From positions 1 to 15,716 of the forward strand of contig CALGMY010000162.1 in assembly GCA_937958785.1 (NCBI GenBank): DNA of 15,716 bases. The letters are read 5' to 3'. A program made the position numbers and the translations under genes. Positions 1 to 7,106 of this stretch are shown piece by piece. The notes below the pieces were generated by a model. The model saw only the letters and a program-made list of their open reading frames with translations. It did no database searches and was not told where the DNA came from. The DNA is from an uncultured Gammaproteobacteria bacterium. Its GTDB lineage: Bacteria; Pseudomonadota; Gammaproteobacteria; Steroidobacterales; GCA-2729495. Positions within the stretch are counted from its first letter, which is position 1, and every line of letters starts with the position of its first letter.

Positions 1-65
1 GCCGCCAGCGTCACGGCGGCGAGCAGCGCCGGGACGAGCAGCAGCTTGACGACGAGTACCAGCAA
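1..65 (-). CDS. 5' end of a putative membrane protein gene (partial, runs off the left edge)
   Basis: About 21 codons are visible on the minus strand from a TTG at 65. A GGGAGG ribosome binding site lies six bases upstream of it. The translated stretch is strongly hydrophobic and contains KLLLVPALLA, which looks like a first membrane helix. It resembles, from memory only, the N-termini of small multi-helix membrane proteins of unknown function. No closer family can be named from so little sequence. The gene diverges from the DksA-like gene, sharing the intergenic stretch 66-211. The TTG start is inferred from the ribosome binding site; no ATG is available in this frame nearby. Confidence 0.4.
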   Translation of the reverse strand, partial: MLVLVVKLLLVPALLAAVTLA

Positions 66-113
66 TCGATGCCTCCCGGGGTGCCTGGCCGCCCATGGTA
101 ACGCTGCACGTGC

Positions 114-172
114 TGCCGGCCTGGCCGGCACCCGCGGACATTACCTATCCAACGCCACGGACCGCCCGTGGC
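114..172. promoter_or_regulatory. Two stem-loops in the divergent region upstream of the DksA-like gene
   Basis: Positions 114-130 form a perfect inverted repeat, TGCCGGC-CTG-GCCGGCA (7-bp stem, 3-base loop). Positions 154-172 form a second one, GCCACGG-ACCGC-CCGTGGC (7-bp stem, 5-base loop). Both lie between the divergent left-edge gene and the DksA-like gene, so they could be operators, leader structures or a weak terminator. Neither is followed by a T tract. GC-rich DNA makes short repeats common, so function is uncertain. Confidence 0.3.
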
Positions 173-211
173 ATGATGAAGGCCGGGAACCCGACGGAGG
201 AGGTCACATCC

Positions 212-538
212 ATGGCGAACCTGGCCGCGATTCGCGAGCAGCTGCTGAAACGGCAGGCCGAGCTGCGCCAGCGCACCGAGCGCGCCAACGCGGACCTGCG
301 CCACCAGCGGGACCCGCTGGCGGCCGACTTTGCGGACCAGGCGGTCCAGCGCAGCAATGACGACGTGCTGGCGGCGATCAGTGACTCTGCCCAGGGCGAG
401 CTGAACCAGATCAGCGTGGCCCTGCGGCGTATCGACGCCGGTCACTACACCACCTGCGCCGGCTGCGGCGAGGACATCGAGCCCGGACGCCTGAAGACCG
501 TCCCCTACACTGACCGCTGCGCCAGGTGCGCGGCCTGA
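212..538 (+). CDS. DksA/TraR-family zinc-finger protein, short form
   Basis: Predicted 108-residue cytoplasmic protein of the DksA/TraR family. Members bind the secondary channel of RNA polymerase and alter initiation, often with ppGpp. The C-terminal zinc finger is complete: Cys82, Cys85, Cys103 and Cys106 in the spacing C-X2-C-X17-C-X2-C. A coiled coil precedes it (about residues 1-75), and its tip reads DFADQA (39-44). That matches the D-x-x-D-x-A tip pattern of active DksA, so polymerase action is plausible. It is shorter than E. coli DksA (151 residues), so it is probably a paralogue rather than the main DksA. The ATG at 212 is chosen because GGAGGAGGT (196-204) sits 7 bases before it; the frame is open to 95 but lacks such support there. 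The SYLF gene starts 20 bases downstream, so the two are probably cotranscribed. Confidence 0.9.
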   Translation: MANLAAIREQLLKRQAELRQRTERANADLRHQRDPLAADFADQAVQRSNDDVLAAISDSAQGELNQISVALRRIDAGHYTTCAGCGEDIEPGRLKTVPYTDRCARCAA

Positions 539-558
539 CCCCACGAGGGAGAACCGCC

Positions 559-1116
559 ATGCCGACACTGCTCCGCCACGGCCTGCTGGCCATTCTGCTT
601 GCCACCCTCCTGGGTGCCCTGCCGGCGACGACCGCGGGTGCCGCCACCGCCGCCGAGATCGATGCCCGGGTGCAGGCGGCCCTCGCGCGCCTGCACGGCG
701 AGGTCAAGGGTTCCGAGGCCGTCACCAGCAAGGCGGCCGGTGTGCTGGTGTTCCCGGAGGTGCTGAAGGCCGGCTTCGTGATCGCGGGCGAAGGTGGCGA
801 AGGCGCCCTCCGCGTGGGCGGCGCGAATGCCGGCTATTACACGATCTTCTCCGGCTCGGTGGGCTTCCAGGCGGGCGGCCAGAAGCGCGACATCATCATT
901 GCCTTCATGGATGCCGACAGCCTGAAGAAGTTCCAGGCCAGCGATGGCTGGAAGGCTGGCGTAGACGGGTCGGTGACGCTGATCGACGTCGGCGCCGGGG
1001 CCGCCATCGATGTCACCAAGATCAAGCAGCCCATCGTCGGCTTCATGGTGGGCCAGAAGGGCCTCATGGCCGGCGTGTCGATCGATGGGTCGAAGATCAC
1101 CAAAGTGAAGAAGTGA
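559..1116 (+). CDS. Exported SYLF-domain (Ysc84-type) protein
   Basis: Predicted 185-residue protein with a signal peptide (hydrophobic stretch about residues 8-27, likely cleavage after AGA near residue 28). The remainder matches the SYLF/Ysc84 domain known from lipid-binding proteins. Telling segments are AAGVLVFPEVLKAGFVIAGE, followed by the glycine-rich GALRVGG, YYTIFSGSVGFQAGGQ and the C-terminal KGLMAGVSIDGSKI. Bacterial members are mostly uncharacterised secreted or periplasmic proteins, so lipid or envelope binding is family-based inference. The ATG at 559 is preferred to the in-frame ATG at 526 because GAGGGAGAA (545-553) precedes it and it gives a clean signal peptide. The 3' end overlaps the convergent membrane-protein gene by 20 bases. 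Confidence 0.85.
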   Translation: MPTLLRHGLLAILLATLLGALPATTAGAATAAEIDARVQAALARLHGEVKGSEAVTSKAAGVLVFPEVLKAGFVIAGEGGEGALRVGGANAGYYTIFSGSVGFQAGGQKRDIIIAFMDADSLKKFQASDGWKAGVDGSVTLIDVGAGAAIDVTKIKQPIVGFMVGQKGLMAGVSIDGSKITKVKK

Positions 1117-1762
1117 CGCTGAGCGCGACGATGGCGGCAATGAGCAGCCATAGTCCGGCGAGCACCGCGGTGGCCCGCCAGCAGGCCCGGCCGAGGGCTG
1201 CCTCGAGCGCCGGCGAACTGCCCTCCCGCCCCAGCGTGCCCCACAACCTGAAGTAGGCTGCGAGCTCGCGGCGGATCCACAGGCCGCAGGCGACCACGCC
1301 GGCGAACAGCGCCAGCTTCAGGGCCAGCCAGGCCGGCAGTCCCGGGGCACCCGGGGCGACTCCTGCGCCCAGGGCGAGCAGCAGGAGGATGACCAGCCAG
1401 CGCACGGCCCGGTCGAGCCGGGCCAGTGCGGCCCCCGCCGGGCTGCCGCGCTTCCGATGCACGGTCTCGACGAGCACCAGCCAGGCCACGCCCAGGGCGC
1501 CCGCGACGAACGCCCCCGCATCCCCGCCGGGAACGTAACCGAGCAGCATTGCGAGAGCCGTCCCGAGCGCCGCCTGCAGCACGAGCGCGTAGCGCACATG
1601 CTGGTCGACGTCCATCACGTGGGAGAGCAGCCGGTCCCGCTCGGCGAAGGGCGTGGCGGTCGCGCCGGTGACGTGGCGGAAGGTCCTGTTGATCACCAGC
1701 TCCGCGCCGAGCCAGTAACCCAGCACCAGCACGTGCGCAACCAGCAACAGGTGGATGATCAA
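1097..1762 (-). CDS. Conserved six-helix integral membrane protein, function unknown
   Basis: Predicted 221-residue protein with about six membrane helices (roughly 2-22, 56-76, 83-100, 119-137, 143-163 and 196-216). Histidines near the membrane faces (His10, His48, His55, His102) and the segment VDQHVRYALVLQ could bind heme or metal, but no known signature is evident. I do not recognise the family with confidence; a relation to CopD-like or DUF2269-like proteins is possible. The start is a TTG at 1762 giving MIIHLLLVAH; no strong ribosome binding site is visible, so a slightly later start is possible. It lies 15 bases downstream of the SDR gene on the same strand, so it is probably the last gene of the five-gene run. 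Its 3' end overlaps the convergent SYLF gene by 20 bases. Confidence 0.75.
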   Translation of the reverse strand: MIIHLLLVAHVLVLGYWLGAELVINRTFRHVTGATATPFAERDRLLSHVMDVDQHVRYALVLQAALGTALAMLLGYVPGGDAGAFVAGALGVAWLVLVETVHRKRGSPAGAALARLDRAVRWLVILLLLALGAGVAPGAPGLPAWLALKLALFAGVVACGLWIRRELAAYFRLWGTLGREGSSPALEAALGRACWRATAVLAGLWLLIAAIVALSVTSSLW

Positions 1763-1777
1763 GGCCGGCCCGCGGGC

Positions 1778-2551
1778 TCAGGAAACGCCAGCCAGCATCC
1801 CGCCGTCGATGCGCAGGGTCTCGCCGGTGATGAACGAGGCCTGGTCGGAGCACAGCCAGACCACCGCGTTGGCCACCTCGTCGACGGTGCCCACCCGGCC
1901 GACCGGGTGGGCAGCCATGATCTGCCGGGACACCTCGCGGTCCTGGAAGAACAGGCGCCGGGCCATGTCGGTGGTGATGACCGCGGGGCACACGGCGTTC
2001 ACGCGGATGCCGTCCTTCGCGTAGTCGAGGGCCGCGGTCTTGGTGAGCCCCACGACACCGTGCTTGCTGGCGTGATAGGCGGCGCCCACGACGCCACCCA
2101 TGAGGCCAGCCACCGAGGACATGTTGACGATGGCGCCCCCGCCGCGGGCGAGCAACGCGGGAATCTCGTACTTCATCGAGAGGAAGACGCCGGTCAGGTT
2201 CACGTCAACCACCTCGCGGAACGTGGCCTCGTCGTAGTCGGCCGTCTTCACGTAGGCGGTGCCCTCGATGCCCGCGTTGTTGAAGGCGCAGTCGAGGCCG
2301 CCGAACGCCTCCACGCAGGCCACCACCAGCGAGCTGACCTCGCTCGCGTGCCGGACGTCGGCGGGCACGAACAGGCCGCTGGAACCGGCCTCCTCGACCA
2401 GCCGCACGGTCGCCTCGCCCTCGGTACGACGCCGGGCCGCGACCACCACCCGGGCGCCCGCCCGCGCAAAGGCCAGCGCGGCGGCGCGCCCGATGCCCGA
2501 GCTGCCGCCGGTGACGAGGGCAACCTTGTTGGACAATGCCGGCGTGTTCAT
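1778..2551 (-). CDS. Classical short-chain dehydrogenase/reductase (SDR)
   Basis: Predicted 257-residue cytoplasmic NAD(P)-dependent oxidoreductase with all hallmarks of classical SDRs. These are the cofactor glycine motif TGGSSGIG (14-21), Asp65, NNAG (91-94), the helix Asn118, Ser145/Ser146 and the catalytic Tyr159-X3-Lys163. Arginines after the second beta strand (AARRR, 39-43) suggest NADP(H) preference. The C-terminus, with ITGETLRIDGGM, is typical of FabG-like SDRs and secondary-alcohol dehydrogenases. The substrate cannot be read from the sequence. The ATG at 2551 overlaps the nnrS stop codon by 4 bases (ATGA), which indicates translational coupling to nnrS and decides the start. Confidence 0.93.
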   Translation of the reverse strand: MNTPALSNKVALVTGGSSGIGRAAALAFARAGARVVVAARRRTEGEATVRLVEEAGSSGLFVPADVRHASEVSSLVVACVEAFGGLDCAFNNAGIEGTAYVKTADYDEATFREVVDVNLTGVFLSMKYEIPALLARGGGAIVNMSSVAGLMGGVVGAAYHASKHGVVGLTKTAALDYAKDGIRVNAVCPAVITTDMARRLFFQDREVSRQIMAAHPVGRVGTVDEVANAVVWLCSDQASFITGETLRIDGGMLAGVS

Positions 2552-3723
2552 GAGGATGCCTCTCGTCGTGGTCCGGTGAGAATGGGCCAGTAAACGGCCA
2601 GGAACAGGCCGAAGGCGGCGAGCCAGCCCGCCGCCGCCACGTCGACCAGTGCCAGGTAGCTGCCGGATGCCAGCGGGCTCGCGATCCGCACGAGAACCGC
2701 CAGGTTGAGCAGCAGGTAGGACAACGACGTCAGTGGCGCCGCCGCCAGCGCGCGCCCCGTGTGCCCCAGCGACACCCGTGTGGCCACCGCGAGGATCATG
2801 GCGCCCACGGCGCCCATCGTCAGGGCATGGATCGCCGCCGAACGGGGCAGCGGCAGCCCGAGTGCCGTCAGCCCCAGCAGCAGGTAGCCAACCGGCAACC
2901 AGGCGTAGGCCACGTGCAGGATGAACACGAGCGGTTCGGCGCCGGTCACCCGGCCGCGCCAGCCCGCCAGCCGCACGCCGTGGAGGGCCGCTACGACCAG
3001 CGCAAAGGTGCCACCAATGGGCGCGGCCGCGCCGACGCCGTCCGCGACAGCGGCCACGATGGCCAGCGGCACGATGAGGATCTCGAGGACACGATGGCTG
3101 CGCGGCAATGCGGTGGCCCCCCGCTGACGGAGCCAGTTTCCCGTGAACGCCGGGACGATGCGCCCGCCGATGATCGTGATCAGGACGAGCAGCAGGTGGA
3201 CCGCCAGGGTCAGGGCTGGCCGCTGCGCCCCAGGCAAGACGCCTGTCTGCGCCAGGTGATAGGCCACGTCGAGCGCACCGAACATCAACACGACGCCGAC
3301 GACGGGGTAGTTGCGCCGGCTGCCGCCCGCCACGACCTCCCGGGCGACGAGGGCCGCCAGAAGGGCCGGAAACAGCAGGTCGACCGCCGCCTGGACTTCC
3401 ACGGGCAGACCGGTAACGCCCAGCATCGCCAGCCGTCCCGCGACCCATGCCAGTACCAGCATGCCGAGACGACCGCCGGATACCGGTGGCCGGCCAGTCC
3501 AGGTGGCGACCGCGGTCAGCAGGAAGCCGGCGACCGCCGCGCCCGCGAACCCGAAGAGCATCTCGTGGGCGTGCCAGAACACCGGATCACCCACCGGGGT
3601 CCGGACTGGAAAGGCATGCAGCATGCCCAGCCAGAGCAGCATGGCCAGGATGGAGAACAGTGCGCCCAGCAGGAAAAAGGGCCGGAAGGCGTAGGACAGC
3701 AGGGGCCAGGCGGATGCTGCCAT
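2548..3723 (-). CDS. nnrS: NnrS family heme/copper membrane protein
   Basis: Predicted 391-residue, roughly twelve-helix inner-membrane protein. It matches NnrS through FRPFFLLG (13-20), the WHAHEMLFGF block (50-59) followed by GFLLTAVATWTG, the GGRIVPAFTGNWLR segment, and HALTMGAVGAMILAVATRVSLGHTGR near the C-terminus. Characterised NnrS proteins bind heme and copper and help cells tolerate nitric oxide during denitrification or nitrosative stress. The conserved histidines are present here. No denitrification enzymes are in view, so a stress or detoxification role is more likely than a pathway role. The ATG at 3723 is preceded by GGAG, which lies inside a repeat arm of the unusual leader at 3725-3765. 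The stop overlaps the SDR start by 4 bases. Confidence 0.93.
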   Translation of the reverse strand: MAASAWPLLSYAFRPFFLLGALFSILAMLLWLGMLHAFPVRTPVGDPVFWHAHEMLFGFAGAAVAGFLLTAVATWTGRPPVSGGRLGMLVLAWVAGRLAMLGVTGLPVEVQAAVDLLFPALLAALVAREVVAGGSRRNYPVVGVVLMFGALDVAYHLAQTGVLPGAQRPALTLAVHLLLVLITIIGGRIVPAFTGNWLRQRGATALPRSHRVLEILIVPLAIVAAVADGVGAAAPIGGTFALVVAALHGVRLAGWRGRVTGAEPLVFILHVAYAWLPVGYLLLGLTALGLPLPRSAAIHALTMGAVGAMILAVATRVSLGHTGRALAAAPLTSLSYLLLNLAVLVRIASPLASGSYLALVDVAAAGWLAAFGLFLAVYWPILTGPRREASS

Positions 3724-3724
3724 G

Positions 3725-3765
3725 GGGTACTCCGCAGCAGGTGGCGGGAGTACCCATGGTACTCC
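3725..3765 (-). promoter_or_regulatory. nnrS leader with three alternating copies of one 8-mer, possible SD-sequestering switch
   Basis: Read on the minus strand, the 57-base gap before nnrS contains arm A GGAGTACC (3765-3758), arm B GGGTACTCC (3755 region, complement at 3747-3755) and arm C GGAGTACCC (complement at 3725-3733). B can pair with A (8 bp, loop ATG) or with C (9 bp, 13-base loop), but not both. Arm C contains the GGAG ribosome binding site of nnrS, so B:C pairing would bury it and A:B pairing would free it. At the DNA level the same repeats could instead be a dimeric operator. The pairing is directly visible; the switching is inference. Confidence 0.5.
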
Positions 3766-3780
3766 GGCAGTTGCGGCCGG

Positions 3781-5025
3781 TCAGCGCCCGGACATGGGCT
3801 GGGCGATGCCGTTGCCCCAGGTCATGGCGGCGACCTGCAGGGCCGGGAGTTCGGCGAGGGTGCAGGGCCTGCCGTCGGCCAGGATCGAGGCCACGGTGGC
3901 CTCGTCATTCTGCTCCAGCGCCTCGGCCAGGCGCAGCAGCTTGCCGATCCGGCCCGTGCGCGACAACAGGGCATCGCGCACGTCGTCCGTGACGTTGAGC
4001 TGCGCGACAATCTCCGCGACAGGCGTGCCGAGCAGCGCGTCCATGAGCGAGAGGATGCCGGTCATGAAGGCCCGGTCCCGGTAGCCCTCGTCGAAGGACT
4101 CCCGCTCTGCGAGCAGTTCCATCAGCTTGCCCCGGGTAACGGCCAGGGTGAGCAGCGGGCTCGGGAAGTCCCCCGTGCTGTGGTGGGCAAAGAGCAGCAC
4201 CTGCAGCCATCGCTGCAGCTGGCGGGTGCCGAGCACGACCAGGGCGTGGGACAGGGACTGGATCTTGCTGCGGAAGCCCATGCTCACGGAATTGACGAGC
4301 CGCATCAGCTTGTAGCTGAGTTCCGGCGACTGCTTGAAGGTCTGCTCGATGGCCTGGGGCTCGGCGTCGGTCAGGGTCTGCTGCAGGAGGTTCATCAGCA
4401 CCTGCTTGGACGGATCCGCGCGACGGCCCTCGAGGATCACCGGCCGTGCAAAGTAGTAGCCCTGGAAGAGGTCGAAGCCGAGGTCCCGGCACCAGTTGGC
4501 CTGTTCCAGGCTGTCGACCTTCTCGGCCAGCAGCTTGACCCCGGCCCGGCGCGCACGGGTCACCAGGCCCGGCACGTCCCCCGCCGGCGTGGCGGGAATG
4601 TCCACCTTCACCACCTCGATCAGGGGCAGCAGCGCATCGTGGGTCACGTCCATCTGCACGATGTCGTCGAGCGCGAAGTGGAAGCCGGCGGCGCGCAACT
4701 CCCGGCAGCGGCTGACGATGTCGTCGTTGATCTCCACCGTCTCCAGCAGCTCCACGACCGTGCGGTCGGGCGGCAGGAGCTCGACGACGCCCGACATCAG
4801 CAGTTCCGCATCGAAATTGATGAAGCCACGGCAGCCGCCCAGCACCGCGTCGATGCCCAGCTCGTTGAAGGCATGGGCGATGACGCTGGAGGTGGCCATC
4901 CGGTCGTCGGAGACGTTCGCGCCCTCACGGCAGCCGGAACGGAACAGCAGCTCGTAGGCCACCGTGTTCTGGTTCCGGTCGAGGATGGGCTGGCGGCCCA
5001 GGAGGAAGGTCGGGGAAGCGTGCAT
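3781..5025 (-). CDS. Degenerate EAL domain plus HDOD domain signalling protein
   Basis: Predicted 414-residue cytoplasmic protein with the EAL-HDOD (YuxH/CdgJ-like) architecture. The N-terminus, FLLGRQPILDRNQNTVAYEL, is typical of the family. The EAL domain (about 5-200) appears unable to hydrolyse cyclic di-GMP. The EAL motif reads ELL (25-27), the DDFGTG segment is replaced by DDIVQMD (120-126), and AEGVE is AEKVD (167-171). FQGYYFARP (188-196) is retained. The HDOD domain (about 205-395) includes LMRLVNSVSMGFRSKIQSL, a segment typical of HDOD. Such proteins act by protein contacts, in motility or c-di-GMP pathways in known cases. The ATG at 5025 matches the usual family start; an in-frame GTG at 5076 would add 17 residues. 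The stop is 57 bases before nnrS. Confidence 0.9.
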   Translation of the reverse strand: MHASPTFLLGRQPILDRNQNTVAYELLFRSGCREGANVSDDRMATSSVIAHAFNELGIDAVLGGCRGFINFDAELLMSGVVELLPPDRTVVELLETVEINDDIVSRCRELRAAGFHFALDDIVQMDVTHDALLPLIEVVKVDIPATPAGDVPGLVTRARRAGVKLLAEKVDSLEQANWCRDLGFDLFQGYYFARPVILEGRRADPSKQVLMNLLQQTLTDAEPQAIEQTFKQSPELSYKLMRLVNSVSMGFRSKIQSLSHALVVLGTRQLQRWLQVLLFAHHSTGDFPSPLLTLAVTRGKLMELLAERESFDEGYRDRAFMTGILSLMDALLGTPVAEIVAQLNVTDDVRDALLSRTGRIGKLLRLAEALEQNDEATVASILADGRPCTLAELPALQVAAMTWGNGIAQPMSGR

Positions 5026-5080
5026 GGAGGCTGCATTATTCCGGGGCAGCGACCCCGGCGCAGAGAGCCGGCGCACACTC

Positions 5081-6214
5081 TCAGCCGAGCACCCGCTCCA
5101 CCGTCCACCAGGCCCCCGTGGCCGCGATCAGCAGCGACGCGGGAACGACCACCCGGGCGCGGTACCAGGGGCGGTTCCGGAACCACAGGCCGACGGCGGC
5201 GAAGGCCAGCCCGATCACGGCCAGCTGCCCCAGTTCCACCCCCACGTTGAAGGCCACCAGTGCCGGGAGGAACTCCCCCGGGGGAAGCCCCAGTTCCGTC
5301 AGGACCCCCGCGAAACCCAGCCCGTGCAGCAGGCCGAAGCCGAACACCACCCAGACCCGCCAGGGCTTGAGGCCCGTGACGAACAGGTTCTCGAGCGCCA
5401 CGTAGACGATGGAGACCGCGATCAGCGGCTCGACGATGGCCGGCGACAGGGAAATCACCCCATAGAGGGAAAGCGCGAGCGTGATCGAGTGGGCCAGCGT
5501 GAACGCCGTCACCTGGTAGAGCAGTGGCCGCCAGTGGACCGACAGCAGGAAGATGCCGAGCACGAACAGGATGTGGTCCAGTCCCTTCGGCACGATGTGG
5601 GTGAAGCCCAGCACCACGTAGTCCCGGAAGACCTGGGCCGTCGTCCGTACGGGCACCAGGGCAGGATCGAGCTCGAAGGGCTCGCTCGTGGCGCCGGGCT
5701 GCAGCCAGTCGGCGCGGACCACGGCGCCGCCCGGTGTGGCGAGGCGCAGGGCGCTCTCGCCGAAGTCCGGCGCATAGCGCCAGGTGAAGGTGCGGCTGCC
5801 GGGCGGTACCTGGCCCTCGAGACGGAGGACCGTGAGGCGCTCCACGCCGGGGTCGCCCACCGCCGGGATCCCGACCTCGGCGAGCGCCGGGCTGGCCCGG
5901 TCCCCGTCGAAGCGCAACTCCATGCCATCCAGAAGGCGCGGCGCCGCTGCGTCGAACCGGGCCCGCAGCGCCTCCGGGGGCAAGAGCCGCAGGGCGTCGT
6001 ACTCGGCGGCCTGCGGCGCCTCGCTGGTATCCTCGTGCTCCGGGCCGATGCCGGCGAGGACCGCCTCCAGGTTCAGGTTGATCGTGGTTGCGTAGGCGCC
6101 GTCGCCTTCGAACGTCACCGTGACGATAGCCGGCCGCAGGCGATGGGCGTCTGCGACCGGCGCCACCAGCAGGCAGGAAACGGCGGCCAGACACCAGTGG
6201 CGCACTCCGCGCAT
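5081..6214 (-). CDS. HupE/UreJ-type (HupE/UreJ_2) membrane protein with periplasmic domain
   Basis: Predicted 377-residue protein: signal peptide (1-23, cleavage after ADA), periplasmic domain (about 24-195), then a membrane domain of six or seven helices. The membrane part shows the HupE/UreJ_2 signatures GFTHIVPKGLDHILFVLG (203-220), TLAHSITLALSL (239-250), FGFGLLHGLGFAG (291-303) and FNVGVELGQ (322-330). Conserved His206, His214, His242, His297 and Glu328 are candidate metal ligands. Relatives HupE and UreJ take up nickel or cobalt, so metal transport is inferred; the metal is unknown. The mature protein would begin with His24. The ATG at 6214 has GGAG six bases upstream; a TTG at 6217 is the only competitor. 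It is the first gene of the five-gene run and diverges from the DUF4198 gene. Confidence 0.88.
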   Translation of the reverse strand: MRGVRHWCLAAVSCLLVAPVADAHRLRPAIVTVTFEGDGAYATTINLNLEAVLAGIGPEHEDTSEAPQAAEYDALRLLPPEALRARFDAAAPRLLDGMELRFDGDRASPALAEVGIPAVGDPGVERLTVLRLEGQVPPGSRTFTWRYAPDFGESALRLATPGGAVVRADWLQPGATSEPFELDPALVPVRTTAQVFRDYVVLGFTHIVPKGLDHILFVLGIFLLSVHWRPLLYQVTAFTLAHSITLALSLYGVISLSPAIVEPLIAVSIVYVALENLFVTGLKPWRVWVVFGFGLLHGLGFAGVLTELGLPPGEFLPALVAFNVGVELGQLAVIGLAFAAVGLWFRNRPWYRARVVVPASLLIAATGAWWTVERVLG

Positions 6215-6257
6215 CAACCGCTCCTACGCCCGTCGGGCAATGTGCGAGACTAACCCG
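6215..6257. promoter_or_regulatory. Short divergent region between hupE-like and DUF4198 genes
   Basis: Only 43 bases separate the two divergent starts, so promoter elements must overlap each other or the coding regions. A near-palindrome GCCCG-T-CGGGC lies at 6228-6238, central in the gap, and could be a shared operator. Arms of five GC bases occur easily by chance in this GC-rich DNA. No clear -10 or -35 boxes are visible. Confidence 0.25.
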
Positions 6258-7106
6258 ATGCCCGCATGCTTCTCCACCCGCACACGGCGGTTGCCGGTGG
6301 CCGCCCTTCTGGCGCTGTGTGCGACATCCGGCGCGGCCCACGACTTCTGGATCGAACCCGAGGCCTTCCAGCCTGCGCCGGGCAGCGAGGTCCCGGTCAC
6401 CCTGCGCGTCGGCGAGAATTTCTCCGGCACCAGCCAGCCCTTCGTCCCCGGGTGGTTCGTGGATTTTTCCGTGAGCTCGCCGACTGGCCGGGCACCGGTT
6501 GACGGCCTCGTGGGTGACGACCCGGCGGCGACTATCGGGATGCCGGAGGCCGGGCTCCGGATCATCGGCTACCACAGCGAGCGGTCCTTCGTGGAACTGG
6601 ATCCGGCGAAGTTCCGGGCGTACCTCCTGCAGGAGGGACTGGACGGGGTCGTCGCGCTACGGCAGCGACGCGGCGAGGCGGGCGTCAATGGCCGGGAGTA
6701 CTACTCCCGCTGCGCCAAGGCGCTGGTGCAGGCGGGCAGGCCGGGGCCCGGCTCCGGGTTCGACCGGGTCCTCGGTTACCCACTCGAGCTGGTCCCCCGC
6801 GCGGATCCCTACCTGCTGGGGCCAGGTGATTTGCTGCCGGTCGAGCTGCGTTACCGGGGCCAACCCATCAACGGCGTGCTGGTGATCGCCTTCCCCTCGC
6901 GCGAGCCGGGCCGGCGCGTTGCCCTCCGCACCGGTGCGGACGGCCGGGTCACCATCCCCCTCGATCGGCCGGGTCGCTGGCTGGTGAAGGCCGTGCACAT
7001 GATCGAGGTTCCGGACCCGGACCCGCAGGCCGACTGGGAAAGCTTCTGGGCGTCGCTGACCTTTGCGATCCCGGCAGGGCCTGCGTCGCCATCAGCACCG
7101 CGCTGA
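6258..7106 (+). CDS. Periplasmic DUF4198 domain protein
   Basis: Predicted 282-residue exported protein with a signal peptide (1-27, cleavage after GAA) and a mature N-terminus HDFWIEP, characteristic of DUF4198. Other matching parts are VPVTLRVGENFSG, the central ISYHSERS-like segment IIGYHSERSFVEL, LVPRADPYLLGPGDLLPVEL and the end WLVKAVHMIEVPD...WESFWASLTF. DUF4198 proteins are periplasmic, often encoded beside metal or TonB-linked uptake genes, and are related to substrate-binding parts of nickel/cobalt uptake systems. Pairing with the divergent HupE-like protein supports a metal role. The ATG at 6258 gives the cleaner signal peptide; an in-frame ATG at 6240 is possible, and neither has a good ribosome binding site. 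The 3' end overlaps dusC by 158 bases. Confidence 0.87.
   Translation: MPACFSTRTRRLPVAALLALCATSGAAHDFWIEPEAFQPAPGSEVPVTLRVGENFSGTSQPFVPGWFVDFSVSSPTGRAPVDGLVGDDPAATIGMPEAGLRIIGYHSERSFVELDPAKFRAYLLQEGLDGVVALRQRRGEAGVNGREYYSRCAKALVQAGRPGPGSGFDRVLGYPLELVPRADPYLLGPGDLLPVELRYRGQPINGVLVIAFPSREPGRRVALRTGADGRVTIPLDRPGRWLVKAVHMIEVPDPDPQADWESFWASLTFAIPAGPASPSAPR

Noticed and set aside
5026..5076. Upstream GTG start for the EAL-HDOD protein
   Set aside because: Would add 17 residues that are not typical of the family, whose members begin shortly before the F-L-x-R-Q-P-I segment.
2761..5250. 829-codon open frame on the plus strand
   Set aside because: It runs antisense through NnrS and the EAL-HDOD gene. 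The translation is rich in His, Gln, Arg, Gly and Asp with no motif, as expected opposite GC-rich coding DNA.
4964..6253. 429-codon open frame on the plus strand
   Set aside because: Antisense to the HupE-like gene, which has a clear signal peptide and family motifs; the plus frame shows none.
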